NCBI GenBank assembly: GCA_904063045.1
Contig: CAJFCJ010000006.1
Span: 3,178,408 to 3,242,407, forward strand
DNA: 64,000 nt
Source: Dimorphilus gyrociliatus
Taxonomy: Eukaryota > Annelida > Polychaeta > Dinophilidae
Direction of reading: 5' to 3'
In this document: positions 43,530 through 55,115 of the stretch, piece by piece
Numbering within the stretch: the first letter of the stretch is position 1
How the letters are laid out: each line of letters starts with the position of its first letter
Notes under the pieces: model-generated
Databases searched by the model: none
What the model saw: the letters and a program-made list of their open reading frames with translations, nothing else
What the model was told of the DNA's origin: nothing
Made by a program: the position numbers and the translations under genes

Positions 43530-43870
43530 GTGAATGATCATATGATACCGGTAGAAGCCTTTGGACAGAATCTCTCCCTCTACACGCCCCCTTAAGATCT
43601 TATCGTTTACAGCTCCAGGGCACGCTGATAAAATCGGACGTTGGAAATTTTTCATGGCTAAATCAGCGGATTAGGGCGGACGTTATAGGTGGAACAGACC
43701 TGTATAAAAATACGTCTGTCCATTTCCCACGTAATAAGATTGCGGAAAATAGAGAATATAGTCTAGAGCTTTAAAAAGGTCACGTGGCGCTGGAAGAAAG
43801 CTCTTCGTCGGGCCCTTGAGATGTAGTATATTTCGCTTCTCTAGAGGGGGAGAGCTTTACCATTCACCCT
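43530..43870. promoter_or_regulatory. Largest GC-richer island of the desert
   Basis: About 340 bp of complex sequence in AT-rich surroundings. It contains CACGTG (43782-43787) followed at once by GCGC, an Otx/bicoid-type GGATTA in CAGCGGATTAGGGCGGAC (about 43666-43683), and CACGTAATAAG. There is no open frame with protein-like content. It is the best enhancer or non-coding-exon candidate between L1CAM and the GT61 gene. Confidence 0.35.
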
Positions 43871-44480
43871 CTTTCTCTTAATAATTGATCAACTTTCTGC
43901 CTACATTTTCCTATTTACCTTAACAAAATTAATTAAAGCGAGGTAAAACGGTTGATTTAATGAAAACTTTCAAAGGTTTCTTTTCATCTGTATCCGCCTA
44001 ATTTTTTCCGCCATTTTGAACAAATTACAAACAAAGAGAGAAAAAAAGAACGCCTGCAAGACATGCGAAAGAAACTTGTACAAATAAAATAGGAAAAAAC
44101 ATGGGGCAAAAAAAAGGGAAAAGCTACTAAGGTGACAGATGCGAGATAAGCATAAACTTTCGGTATAAAATAGGCTGATAAAAAGGTTATTGACCCATTT
44201 TTCACTATGACCCAGCTCCCCAACCTTTCTTCCTCCATTACGATGACAGATGCTTCCGTAAATGACGGCTTTTAAAACGTTCCCATAGCGTTCTTTTACA
44301 CTATTGCAGATGCGTTTGAATGTTACGCTTTAAATGTTTCTTATCTTAAATTTTTTTCCTTTTAAAGCAAACTTTAAAATAACCTTATTCAAGTATATAT
44401 TTCACAAATATATACAGGACATACGTGTACGAATAAATATAAAATGCATATTAAGGGATATAGTATAATGTTCTACTTTA

Positions 44481-44503
44481 GCGCCAGTTGGCCCATGTGG
44501 CGC
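44481..44503. promoter_or_regulatory. Inverted repeat GCGCCA-N11-TGGCGC
   Basis: Two perfect, oppositely oriented hexamers (44481-44486 and 44498-44503) occur in AT-rich DNA. Both are the GCGCCA word of the promoter-proximal motif, so this may be a paired binding site. Confidence 0.35.
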
Positions 44504-46652
44504 CCGTTATTTTCCACATGTTGTTTGTCTTTCCTCAAAAAAAAATGCTCAATGTACACACAGCCTTTGTTACAAACTTTTTGTTTTCTGAGAGAGATTT
44601 TCATAACTTATATGATTTAATAATAAAAAAAAACCAAATCAAAACAAAATCTCAATATTATAGACATAGGAATAGGGGAAAAAAACACAGTACAATAGAA
44701 CGTTTATTGAGTGAATTAGAACCCCTATAATACAGCCCCAAAAAATACCCCTCGTTATTCTGTTCTCTTCCACTTTCTCTTTCATTCTTCGCGAACGATA
44801 TTAGACTGACAAGCAAATATTTGCAGACTCTAATTCCAGTTTAAATATGGATTTCTTTAAAACATTACGCGTCCGATTTCAAATTGGTATTATATAAAAA
44901 GTGCATTGTTTATGATAAAAAACAAATATAATGAATAATCTAACATTGCGTAACAATTGATGAATAGCTTATAAATGATAGGAAAAGGTATTAAAAGTGG
45001 GTATTGTGAAATTGAACTTTGACCTCAAACAGAGGGAATACGGATTAATCGGGTATTAGCGCGTTTCTTATTGATGTGGAGATTTTTTTTCAGCGTTTAC
45101 AAAGGGAAATCGCTATCGGTTCTGGGAATGAAAGTGAGCGTTTAGCTCGTCTACTAATAATTTTTTTTCGTCAATAAAAGAAAAAATAAAAGGACGGAAA
45201 GGAGAACAACAGCACAAGAGAGAAAGAGAGGAAGAGTAGAACGAGCTTGAGAAACAAAAGAGAAAGAATATCGGTGGAAAAATTAAAAAGCACGATCTAT
45301 ATTGCAGCGGAAACGCCAGTGTATGCCTTTCTTTTAACAGTTGGAACATAATGATGATAGATGCGTCTATAACTTAGTGCATGACTCAACTTCAATATCG
45401 ACGCTCTTAATCTGCGTGTGTGAGCGTGTATGTGTTGTTTTTACTATGGGCGTTTAATATCTTCGGAGAATAATAATAAATTAATTTGTTACAATCGTTC
45501 TCAACCCTTTCTCAGTAGATTAATAAGGATAGTCTTCAAGTATTAGATAAGAAGTTTCTTACATCTTAAGTACGCTAAGCGTATAAAGAACTAAGAAAAA
45601 GTGGAAGGAAAAAGAAGGAAAAGGAGGAGAAGAATAATAGAAATCTTTATACTTCAAAGAATTACGCTAATTAATTTAATAGAGTCTTAGGCTTTTGTTG
45701 AATATTAATGAGTAGATAACAACTTTCTGCTTCTTATATAATGTATAATCGAATAGAATAGACATTGTCATCAGTAAACGGATTGTCTGTATTAAATTAT
45801 AAATAGCCTAGATTCTAGAATATAACATGTGTCCTCCTACTGTGTAACGTATAAAAAAAACGGCCAAAGGGAATCAAAAAAAAGAGAGAAAAAGTTTTGT
45901 CTAACTAAAAAAAGAGAAGAAAAGCCTATAACAGAGAAGAGAGGATGGAGAATGGGCTTTGGCAAAAAATCTTTCCAAGTAGCATCCTCCTACAACTTCC
46001 TTATTCTAAAATATTCTCAATTACATAACCGTTAACATTCCTATTCGTTATACTATCACGCACTATTGCTATTTACTCAAAAATTGAATGATAAATTGCC
46101 CCTTGCACCTGGCTATTATCTACACCACCTGACTCTTTTAATGACCATCGTCCGGTAATTCTTCATAAATAAAACTTATATCAAAGAATGAACAGGAAGG
46201 CGAAGAACTTTTCCATTAAGGAAACATTTGCTCTTACGCTTGTTTGTTTGTTTTTTTTTTTTAATATAACCGAAAACCGCAGATCACTTGGCAAAATTAA
46301 AAGTAAATCGTATCAGAAATTGTGTTATCTAATTGTTAATTTGTTACTTAATCTGGCTACTCTTTAATCTATATTTCAATAGAAATAACGGAGAATACAA
46401 CATCTATAACAGATAGTGTTTAAAGGCCTATTTCGAATTTTTTAATACTGATCAATATTGATTATTAAATACCAACCTCTTTAATGAAATTGTCAGAGAA
46501 CACACATGTATAAAAGCTATAAGAAATGTGCTCTATGCAGATATCCTATGTACCGAACAGCGTATTCAACATATATGTGTGATTCTTCGATTCCATTAGA
46601 AGACTAGCAGTGTCCTCTAGAAAGGGTAATAATAATTGTGAAAAAAATTATT

Positions 46653-46662
46653 GGCGCCATCT
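46653..46662 (+). promoter_or_regulatory. GGCGCCATCT motif upstream of GT61 gene
   Basis: The reverse complement AGATGGCGCC matches the CTCF core AGRKGGCRSY. It has the same orientation as the start-proximal copies but lies about 570 bp before the GT61 ATG. Confidence 0.4.
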
Positions 46663-47229
46663 TTCGTCAGTTCCAGAAATAAACTATGTAGACGCTCAGA
46701 AATTTTTAAAACTTGTAATATTTTTTATGAATTAAACTTAATTTATTGCATTTTCGAAAAATATTTACATATTTATAAATATCTACCCGTTTTGATAAAA
46801 ACATCCGCTAATTATGAAATTCTATATTTGATAAAATATTCGAATATATTTCTATAGTAATAGTTGTAAATGGATTGTGTCCAAATTAGGATAACCTCTA
46901 TAAGTATAGGATATTATGTTTGCATTGGGCCATAAAACTCAAATAATTGTTTAGCAAGCCTGTCCTATCTATCCATCAATCTATTTATCTCTGTCTCTCT
47001 TTCTTACAAAAGGATTAGTTGTTAATTATAAAAAATAAAAACTGCCTAAATTTCTGTATTTCACAATTTCTGTCTTTTTTATAAGTTTTATTAACATTAT
47101 ATTTCTAAAGAGGCGCCAACTAGTTTTATAAATCAAGTGATATTTAGCTATTCTTATCTAATCAGTTGGAAAAAGTATAAAAACTGTATAAAAGATTAGA
47201 AGGTAGTAAGATAATTATTTTCTATTATC

Positions 47230-48690
47230 ATGTTTAAGGTTAGAAGCTCACATACTGTGGCAATATGCATTTCTTTTGTAATTTGTAGTTTATATATATA
47301 CAATAAGTTATTAAATTCTTTGGAGGAACCTATAAAATCCCATACCATTTTACTACAAAGAATAATTGAGAACCAAATGACTTTTCAGAATAGAATAGAT
47401 GATTTAATAGATTTTTGTGAAGATGAGCTGATGAGAATTAAACAATTTGAATATAACAATTTTTCATACTGGACAAACTATGTTATTAATTCGACAGAGG
47501 AAACCTATTTTCAGTGGATCTCTGGAAGAGATTCAATTGCTACAATTGTTGTATGGAGGAATCAAGTTAATTTTACTCTAAGGAGTGATTATTATAATTA
47601 CATATCCAATAACTGTGATATTCTAACGAATGATATATACGGAGGAACTTTTGGAGTGGATAATTACAATTTAACGTGCTTCACTAATGAATTTAGTGCA
47701 TTTAAGAACAAAAAAACTTTAAGCAATTCTGTTTTCAAGATAGGATTACCGCAAAATTCTGTAAAATATCTCAGACGTGTATGGAATAGAAGCGACAACG
47801 ACTTTCCATTAAGTTACATTCATATAGCACATAATGCTTTTGTTAATATAGACGGTGATGTTTGGAAGGATGACTATAAAATCTTAACGCAAAGATGCTT
47901 CCAATCAGGCCACAATTTGAGGATTCCGTTACTGACATATTTTTTCTTTGCTAGAAGTTATGATAGAGTATTTGTGCTAACTCAAAAATCTTCGGATGCC
48001 TACTTTCACTTTACAGTGGAAAATCTGCCAAGATTAATGCCATATTATAAATGGTTATTGAAAAAAGAATCTATAAAAATACTACTGGCTAAACCAAAGT
48101 ATGAAAAATACTTTCAAGAGGTCGTTTCAGCTTTAAAAATACCCAAAAGTAGGATTATACATGATGAATATATAAAAGCAAGAATTCTATATTATCCTGC
48201 AGGAGGAACTTGCGGTAGATCACCAATTTACGGAACTCAATTACTAGCTAATTATTTCAATAATTCCAATAATCAAGAGAATAAGACAAGAATAATTATT
48301 CTGATGAAACGATCGTCGCCTACAAGACAATGGTTAAGGCATAAATATATTCTTCAAATGGTTGAAAGAATCGCTAAAGAACATTTACTAGAAGTAATGG
48401 AATTTTCTGATAATCCAGCTCCGTCTTTTACAGAGACTGTTGAGTATTTTTCTAGGGCAAAGCTGATTCTAGGTCCGCACGGAGCAGGTTTATCGAATAT
48501 CATTTGGGCATCTAAAGATGCTATAATTATTGAAGGTCTATGCAAAATCACTCCTCAACAATCCAATTTATGTTATAGAAATTTGGCAGCCGTTTTGGGG
48601 CTGAGATGGTACGGGATTTCTGATGGCTGTTTGAATTTGAAAGAAGAGGTTCTTGAGCCAATTATTAGAGAGTCTCTGAAGTTTACGTGA
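47230..48690 (+). CDS. GT61-family glycosyltransferase, type II membrane protein
   Basis: Single exon, 486 residues. A short basic cytoplasmic tail (MFKVRSSH) precedes a signal anchor (TVAICISFVICSLYIY, residues 9-26), then a stem of about 100 residues and a lumenal catalytic domain, as in Golgi/ER transferases. Family motifs are HFTVENLPRLMPYY (about 260) and RAKLILGPHGAGLSNIIWA (about 415), the DUF563/GT61 signature shared by EOGT, POMGNT2 and plant xylosyltransferases. Several N-glycosylation sequons occur (NFS, NST, NFT, NLT, NRS). It presumably adds a sugar from a nucleotide donor to a glycoprotein or glycolipid; donor and acceptor cannot be told. It is neither clearly EOGT nor POMGNT2. 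The lack of introns contrasts with most neighbours and may mean an old retroposed copy or a lineage expansion. Confidence 0.87.
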   Translation: MFKVRSSHTVAICISFVICSLYIYNKLLNSLEEPIKSHTILLQRIIENQMTFQNRIDDLIDFCEDELMRIKQFEYNNFSYWTNYVINSTEETYFQWISGRDSIATIVVWRNQVNFTLRSDYYNYISNNCDILTNDIYGGTFGVDNYNLTCFTNEFSAFKNKKTLSNSVFKIGLPQNSVKYLRRVWNRSDNDFPLSYIHIAHNAFVNIDGDVWKDDYKILTQRCFQSGHNLRIPLLTYFFFARSYDRVFVLTQKSSDAYFHFTVENLPRLMPYYKWLLKKESIKILLAKPKYEKYFQEVVSALKIPKSRIIHDEYIKARILYYPAGGTCGRSPIYGTQLLANYFNNSNNQENKTRIIILMKRSSPTRQWLRHKYILQMVERIAKEHLLEVMEFSDNPAPSFTETVEYFSRAKLILGPHGAGLSNIIWASKDAIIIEGLCKITPQQSNLCYRNLAAVLGLRWYGISDGCLNLKEEVLEPIIRESLKFT

Positions 48691-50419
48691 TAGGTTAGCG
48701 TCGTCATAGAAAAGGCGATATGACGAGTATTGTCCAATTATGAATGACATATTATTGTTTAAAAGTACCTAGTCATATAAAACGTATGTTATGTATACAG
48801 AATAAATGCCACATATGTGTTTACTTCAGGGACCATTCATTCTCTTAAACATTTTCATTTGTGATTTTTTAGTGCAAAAAGAAAAAATAGATTAGTGCCT
48901 AGACTGAGTAAAGGTCATCTAGGACACAGTCCTCTGTCTTTCTCCACCCCCTCCCCCTAGTCTCTTTCTCTCTCACTCTTTATATACATATATATATGTA
49001 TATATATCTTATAACCACTCGTCGCTCAACCACCCCCTTTTCTACCTAGATTCTCTCTCCTATTCATAAACTCTTATTTCTACTTAAATTTAAGGAAAAT
49101 TAAAATGATTAATGATTTTTCTAGAAGATTTGATTATGTTATTAATTAAATAAATAAAGGAATATAAAAGGTAATAAAGATAAAATATAAAAATCAATCA
49201 AATTCTTTAAATAAAACTTCCATTATAGTTATTAACTTCAAATTTAAAGATTAGATTCTTCTAATTATCCCTTCCGTTACTGTTATTGTTTGTTTAGGAG
49301 AGATAAGGTATAGAGAATAGGAGAGATATAGATGCAACACGTATAAAAGTCTATTTATATATACTGTATACATATATACAATTTAACGTGCCTAATAAAC
49401 TTGTATCGATGTACTCTTTGTTTAAAATTAGAATATTAAAATAGTGAAATTTCACTAGAAATACGACGTAAATTATTGCGTAAATAGATTTTCTGTAGAC
49501 CTATTATTGCCTTTTTTTTTTACATACATTTTGCTTTCTACTGCAAAAAAAGAATAAAATGATGCAGAACAATGTTCTGCTAATGTATAGGCTTAGTAAA
49601 GTAAATGATTATAAGGCAAAAAAAATTAAGTATTAAAAAGACTTATATATACTGTATATACAGTAAAAATGCGGTTCTATAAAACACTGTTTTGTTTTGT
49701 TCTTGTGTATATTAATTCTTTATTTTTTTCTTTTCGTAAAAAAAAAAGCAAATAATCTAGAAAGAAAATAGGGAATTGATGGTAAATTAAAAGGGAAATA
49801 TAAGAAAAAAATCATAATTAAGTTAATTTATTGTAGGAGAATAGAGATGGGTGGTAAGGGGGACGGGAAGGGGGGGAGGCGAGAGGGAAGAAAAGAGAAT
49901 TAATTTATGGAAGAATTAGTTTTATAGGCTATTTGATGATATATTTACTATAAAGTAGAAATACGCCTGGTTAGTAAAAGTAAACTTAATCTCTGTATTA
50001 GATTACTATCTAATTTATTCTATTCTATCAGCTAGTTTGTTTTCATCACCTTTTCATAACAGTTTTGTCTCATATAATCTTAAATTGATACAAAACTATA
50101 TAAACATAACTGCAAAACTATACAATTTATTCATATATATGTTACAATATCGGTTTTTGACTGAATAAAGTTTCATGTAGATGATGTTTGTTTACTATAG
50201 AAGTAATCAATGAAGTATAATATTTTCGATAAACATAGTATTTTAAACAAACTAAATTTTTGTATACATAATATAGAGTATTGAGTACTTTTTATACACA
50301 TTATAAAAACACGCTCTTGCAATGAGAGAACGACAATTATTTGGAAAATTATCCCTTTCTTCTGCCAATGAGTACATTTCCTCTTCCAGTTGGTCTATAA
50401 TTTGCGAGTACAAATTCCG
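48691..50419. other. Convergent intergenic region between GT61 and FBXL16
   Basis: About 1.7 kb between tail-to-tail genes. It holds pyrimidine-rich patches (48938-49060), TA tracts, the TATACTGTATATACAGTA palindrome at 49645-49664 and a G-rich patch at 49857-49885. No coding frame. Confidence 0.5.
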
Positions 50420-51871
50420 TCAACAAATTACATCGCACTTGTCTAATTTCAGTTTCAGCCAAGCTAAAAGTTCGCTATTTAAAGCTTGACAATTGATAAC
50501 ATCTAATTCTTTGAGATTTTCCAGTTTAATTAAATATTTTAAACCAAAACGAGTAATTAAACAGCAACCAGATAATGATAATGATTTTAAATGCTTAAAA
50601 TTTGAACAACATTCAAGACCCTTGTCGCTTATTTCCTTACACCATCTTAGTGATAGAGTGACTAGAGTAGTCGAGATTGGTAGTAAATATTTCAAGCCTA
50701 TATTTGTTATTTGAGAACACCTGGAAAAGAAGAAAAATAGTATAATGAATGATTAATTATATGCATATATATTAATATATATAGAGAGATATATTATACA
50801 GTATGTATTGTGTATATTTTAAGAAAAAGGTATTAACCTATCTAAGTATAATTCCTCTAAAACATTTTCTTTAAATGCAATCATTTTCAGGCTTCTATTT
50901 GTCAATTTTATACACCAGGACAAGTTCAGTGACCTCAAATGCAATAAACTATCCGAAATAATTTCAACGCTATCGTCAGTAATCTTGGAACAGCCTGCCA
51001 AACTTAGTTCGTTTAAACCATTCAAGCATTGACAGATACTCAAAACGCCATCGTCCGTTATTTCCCAGCAAAATTCCAATTTTAAAGTTCTTATGTGTAG
51101 ATTAAAACGGAAATAGGCCAAAGACGCATCAGTCATATGATAAGATTGTAGATGTAAGTAATTTAAAGATGGTAATGATTCTGCAATAGCTTCAACTGCA
51201 TTGTCTGTCAAATAAACGCTATCTAATGATACTAATTTAACAATGCTAGAAGTAAGAGAATCCCACATGCTCTCCTCTGTCAAATTATTACAACTGAGAA
51301 ATTCTATTTCGGTTATTGAATATTTACGTAACATAGCCACTACCGTTCCATCGTTAATAACACAATCTTGAAAACACAATCCACTGATTGTTGAAGTATT
51401 AACGGACACCATAAAGTCCTCTATATCTTCGTTGTTAGCTCTAATAAGACGAATCGAAGTAGTGTCTCTATTGATAATGTTGTCGTAGGCCAATCTTCTT
51501 TCGCCATCTGTCATCTGCAGAAAATCAACAATTTGAGCCACATTTTTTAATAGACCAGTAGTATTCAAGATGTTATTCCAATTGGAACAAACAGAAGTGA
51601 ACGAGCATCTTTGCAGTGGTGAGAAATATAAGAAGAACTTTGATAAGAATTTTTTACTTGAAAATAACTTTGTAACTTCTCTTTTTCTTTCAAGGGAACC
51701 AGTCCAACAATCTCTATCAGCCTTAGATGATCGAAAACAGCTAAAAGTCGCTCGGGCCGTCACTTTCGATTTGGCCAATTTTAATGCTTTCAATAATCCA
51801 CTTCTATCAGATTTATTTATTTTTTGATTCTTTAATATAGAGAATTCTGACTGCGTTCGACTCAAAGGCAT
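50420..51871 (-). CDS. FBXL16: FBXL16 F-box/leucine-rich-repeat protein
   Basis: Two exons, 51871-50838 and 50720-50420, with a 117-bp intron, give 444 residues (human FBXL16 about 479). The N-terminal 65 residues are basic and not conserved. A degenerate F-box follows at about 72-112 (FLYFSPLQRCSFTSVCSNWNNIL). After it, from about 160, come ten or more cysteine-containing LRRs of the FBXL type. Stretches such as LPSLNYLHLQSYHMTD, CWEITDDGV, LSLAGCSKITDDSVE and LRSLNLSWC track human FBXL16 closely, through to the C-terminal ELDVINC and LDKCDVIC. FBXL16 is brain-enriched in vertebrates. It is reported to bind PP2A and to act atypically for an SCF receptor. The intron splits an LRR (LDR/CSQITN), and the join restores the repeat exactly. 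Confidence 0.92.
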
Positions 51872-51910
51872 GATGAAGAATGAGAAACAAGACTAGATTA
51901 TATTTTCCAT

Positions 51911-51923
51911 TACAGAGGGCGCT
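51911..51923 (-). promoter_or_regulatory. AGCGCCCTCTGTA motif 5' of FBXL16
   Basis: On the minus strand it reads AGCGCCCTCTGTA, 40-52 bp upstream of the FBXL16 ATG and identical to the copy upstream of the L1CAM gene. It includes a CTCF-core match. The position suggests the 5' UTR or transcription start. Confidence 0.5.
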
Positions 51924-52172
51924 TATTTTCTAATATTCAGTGTAAAATGAACAATAAGACGTTAACATACCTTATTACTTACATTAACACAAAGTATTAT
52001 AATTATAAATTATAATTTTTCCTAACGTTTGTTTATATCGTTGTTTACATATTTTTTTTTATTAAATTCTATTATATAGAAAAGGAATAGCTGGTAATTT
52101 GAGGATACCATGTCAAGTCTACTGGATGATACTTTATTAAAAGATTAATTGTTCATACTCTATTCTCTTCTA

Positions 52173-52174
<2 letters not shown>

Positions 52175-52206
<32 letters not shown>
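52175..52206. repeat. (TA)n microsatellite
   Basis: Uninterrupted TA dinucleotides followed by further TA-rich palindromic sequence up to about 52236. Confidence 0.9.
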
Positions 52207-52215
<9 letters not shown>

Positions 52216-53379
52216 TATATATATATAATATATATAGATTCTAATAAAAGCCTTTTTTATATAACACATGTTCAGCATAAATATATATAAAGTATATTGT
52301 AAATTACCTATCACTGGAAGAAAAACAATCAATACCCTTGACAAAGCTCATGATTACAACTAAGATTATGATACTAGTGATATCAGTAACAAAGTTACAA
52401 GGATGTATAAAAAAAATGACAGAAACACAAAAGACTTTACTAAAATAGTAATTGACTAAAAGTACTGCAGTAGCTTGTGTGAAGGACGTATTATGACAGT
52501 CAAGCGTTATATATGCACCAACTGTAGCAAAGACAAGTGCCACATCCATACAGATCGTTATAATTACTCCAATTGTCGAATATATTGTATTATCCGGAAT
52601 GAAAATGAATTTTTTTCCTTCATTCTCTTTTTATATTCATTATATCTTTTAGTTTTATTAAAAATAAAATTGTAAAATTTACATTTAAAAAGAAAACATA
52701 CTTTTTTTATCTTTCTATTTAAAAATAAACTTAAAAAGCATCCTTTTGTTTCTTTTGTTGAAATGACAAAAAAGTAAATTATCTTACTACTATTTCCTAG
52801 AAAAATTACAGCTAAATGCACTAGAATAAAAGATATAAGATACAATATGCAATTGATACATTTATACTAACAGTATAAAAGAGTTTATTTCCTTTCTTCA
52901 TAACCTTTAACCCCTTTTCTCCAACCACCCTTTTTTGTAATTTTTTTTCACTGTCTCTTTTCCTCCTACCTGTTTTTTTATTCTTGTTTTTTTGCTTTTA
53001 TTTTTTTCCTAGCCCATAAACTATAGCGTTGTTTATTACAAAAAAATACTACTTGGATTAATAAAGTATTAAAAGCTTTTATAAATTTGTATTGTTTGTT
53101 CTTTTTATGAACAGTAATAATTCATAAAGACGTCAAATTGAATATAAATATATATGTTTATATATACAGAATATACTAATATATATATATAGATATATAT
53201 ATATAAGAAATACGACCAGCATTAAAGATTTACCTTATAAACCTATCACAATGTTTGGTTTTAATAAGATCTTATCGATATGTTAACAAAATTTCGAGTT
53301 TCTTTTATTACTTAATATATAAATTGTTTGACATTATATAGGATTGTGTAAGTTGGATATTTGTTTGTTTGTTTTTAAT

Positions 53380-53424
53380 CCTTCTCTCTCTCTCTTTCTC
53401 TCTCTCTCTTTCTCTCTCTCTTCC
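53380..53424. repeat. (CT)n microsatellite
   Basis: CT dinucleotides with TTT interruptions. Confidence 0.85.
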
Positions 53425-54674
53425 TAACATGTTTAAGTTATTGTTAAACCAAAAAACGTATAAGGAATTAATCATTTATGTTTGTGTGCTTTCTTTTCCT
53501 TTCTATCTTTCTCTCACTCTCTAGTTATATATATATATATATATATATATTTCTCTAGGGATTATCTTACTATCCGAACCAGGGTATAATAACATTTATT
53601 TAAAGAACACTTTACTACGACGGAAATTCAAATTTTAATTGAATTTCTCTATAAAGAAAACCTATATCATAAAAAGTCATAAATATATAGTTATTTTATT
53701 ATTATTCTTCTGAAAATTGATTTCTAGTTGAACTCTAACTTTATGCAAAATAAATCTATTGATTTATTTAGTTTTTCAACATTTTCAAATAGAATAAAAA
53801 ATTAAGTACATTTAAATTTAGCATAATAACTTTTCTCTTATATAAACGTTGACTTAAACTTGAATAATTCATATATATAGCCGTAATGTCATCGAAATTC
53901 ACAGTTAGATTTTGCAAAGTTAGCTTAAATGTCTTCTTTAAGGGTATATATATATATACAAAGAAAAAGAATATGTGAAGGAATCTAATCAAATATATTC
54001 CTGGATGTAGTGGAACAAATTATAGTAATTATACATAGATAATACAAGTTTTCGCTATAATCCGTTAGATGTCACTCTAGCACATATTTCATAAGATATA
54101 GATTATAAAATTATTGCGTACTAGGTAGGTAACTGACCGTCTCTAAAGTCCTTTGTTAAGTAATAAAGGTGTAATAATAAATATAAAGAATAACTAATCT
54201 AAAGGTCATTGATCTCTTCATAACGTTTTAATAATTTTTCAACAGTTAACGTAGCAGAAAAGCGGTCAAATGTATATTAATAACATACCTATTTTTCCCT
54301 TGATTAATAAAGACAAATAGATAATAAGTAATTTCATAATAAATATTGTATTTAATTATATATTAAGAAATATCTCAAAAAAGAAAAAAAATGAGTTAAA
54401 AAACCATTTTCTTTGAACGTTACAACAACATGCAAATAATCAAAAGTTTATAATTATATCTTAATATACAATACTAGTAATATTTTGTTATTTAGACAGA
54501 AATCGAATATTAACTGTTATTTTTTCTGTATTTTATGGAGATCAGTAACAGAATATACGATATTTTCAGCGATAATAATTGGTTTCGCTTCATTATTTCT
54601 AATTAATATGCAACTGTTTTTTTAATCACTATAATTCTCTGTTATTGTATGATAATTTTTTTTATTTTATCTAT

Positions 54675-54842
54675 TTCCTCTCCCTCCCTCTCTCCCTCCC
54701 TCCCTCCCTCCCTCTTCTCTCTCTCTTAGTTTTCTTCCTTCTTTCCAATTTTCAATCCATATTAAGCCCCCTCTCTGTTTATTGTTTTATTCTTTATATT
54801 TTCTCTCACTCCCCCCTCCCTCCCTCCCTCCCTCTCTCTTCC
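54675..54842. repeat. Two (CTCC)n tracts
   Basis: CTCC/CCTC tetranucleotide tracts at about 54675-54727 and 54805-54842, separated by unique sequence. They account for the Pro/Ser/Leu-rich frame on the plus strand. Confidence 0.8.
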
Positions 54843-55115
54843 CTAGCCATTGATTAATTTTCTTTAGTTATCTTGTTTTTTTTTAACCATAGTGACTCTC
54901 CATATAAGAGGTGAAGAACACTAAGTGCTGCAATTAATTTTGTTGAATTTAGGAATAAACAGTACTCCTCTCTTCTCGTTATTTCCTCTCTGCTTTATCC
55001 TAATGGAGCAATAAAAAATGTAGGTCAATAATGACGATGATGATTTCAACAGTCCTTTGTCTGTTTATTCTTGAACCCCCTATGATGTAATTATATTATT
55101 CATGAGAAGTGATTA

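Larger units (their letters stand above)
32546..47229. other. 14.7 kb gene desert upstream of the L1CAM gene
   Basis: There is no supportable coding exon on either strand. All open frames are AT-rich or made of CT/GA repeats. The DNA is dense in microsatellites, yet a few islands have clearly higher GC and low repetition: about 35700-35870, 39440-39610, 41580-41720, 43530-43870 and 44470-44530. In a genome with 50-bp introns a desert this size next to a neural gene suggests long-range cis-regulation, or an unrecognised non-coding transcript. Confidence 0.5.
51872..55115. other. FBXL16 5' flank and intergenic DNA
   Basis: About 3.2 kb. The promoter-proximal motif at 51911 lies here, followed by AT-rich DNA with TA, CT and CTCC repeats. 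A hydrophobic frame on the minus strand (about 52304-52600) could be a small membrane protein exon but cannot be joined convincingly. Confidence 0.45.

Noticed and set aside
52304-52600. Hydrophobic minus-strand frame with three possible membrane segments
   Set aside because: No start codon with context, no convincing acceptor upstream, and no family recognised. It could be a genuine small membrane-protein exon, but the evidence is too thin to annotate.
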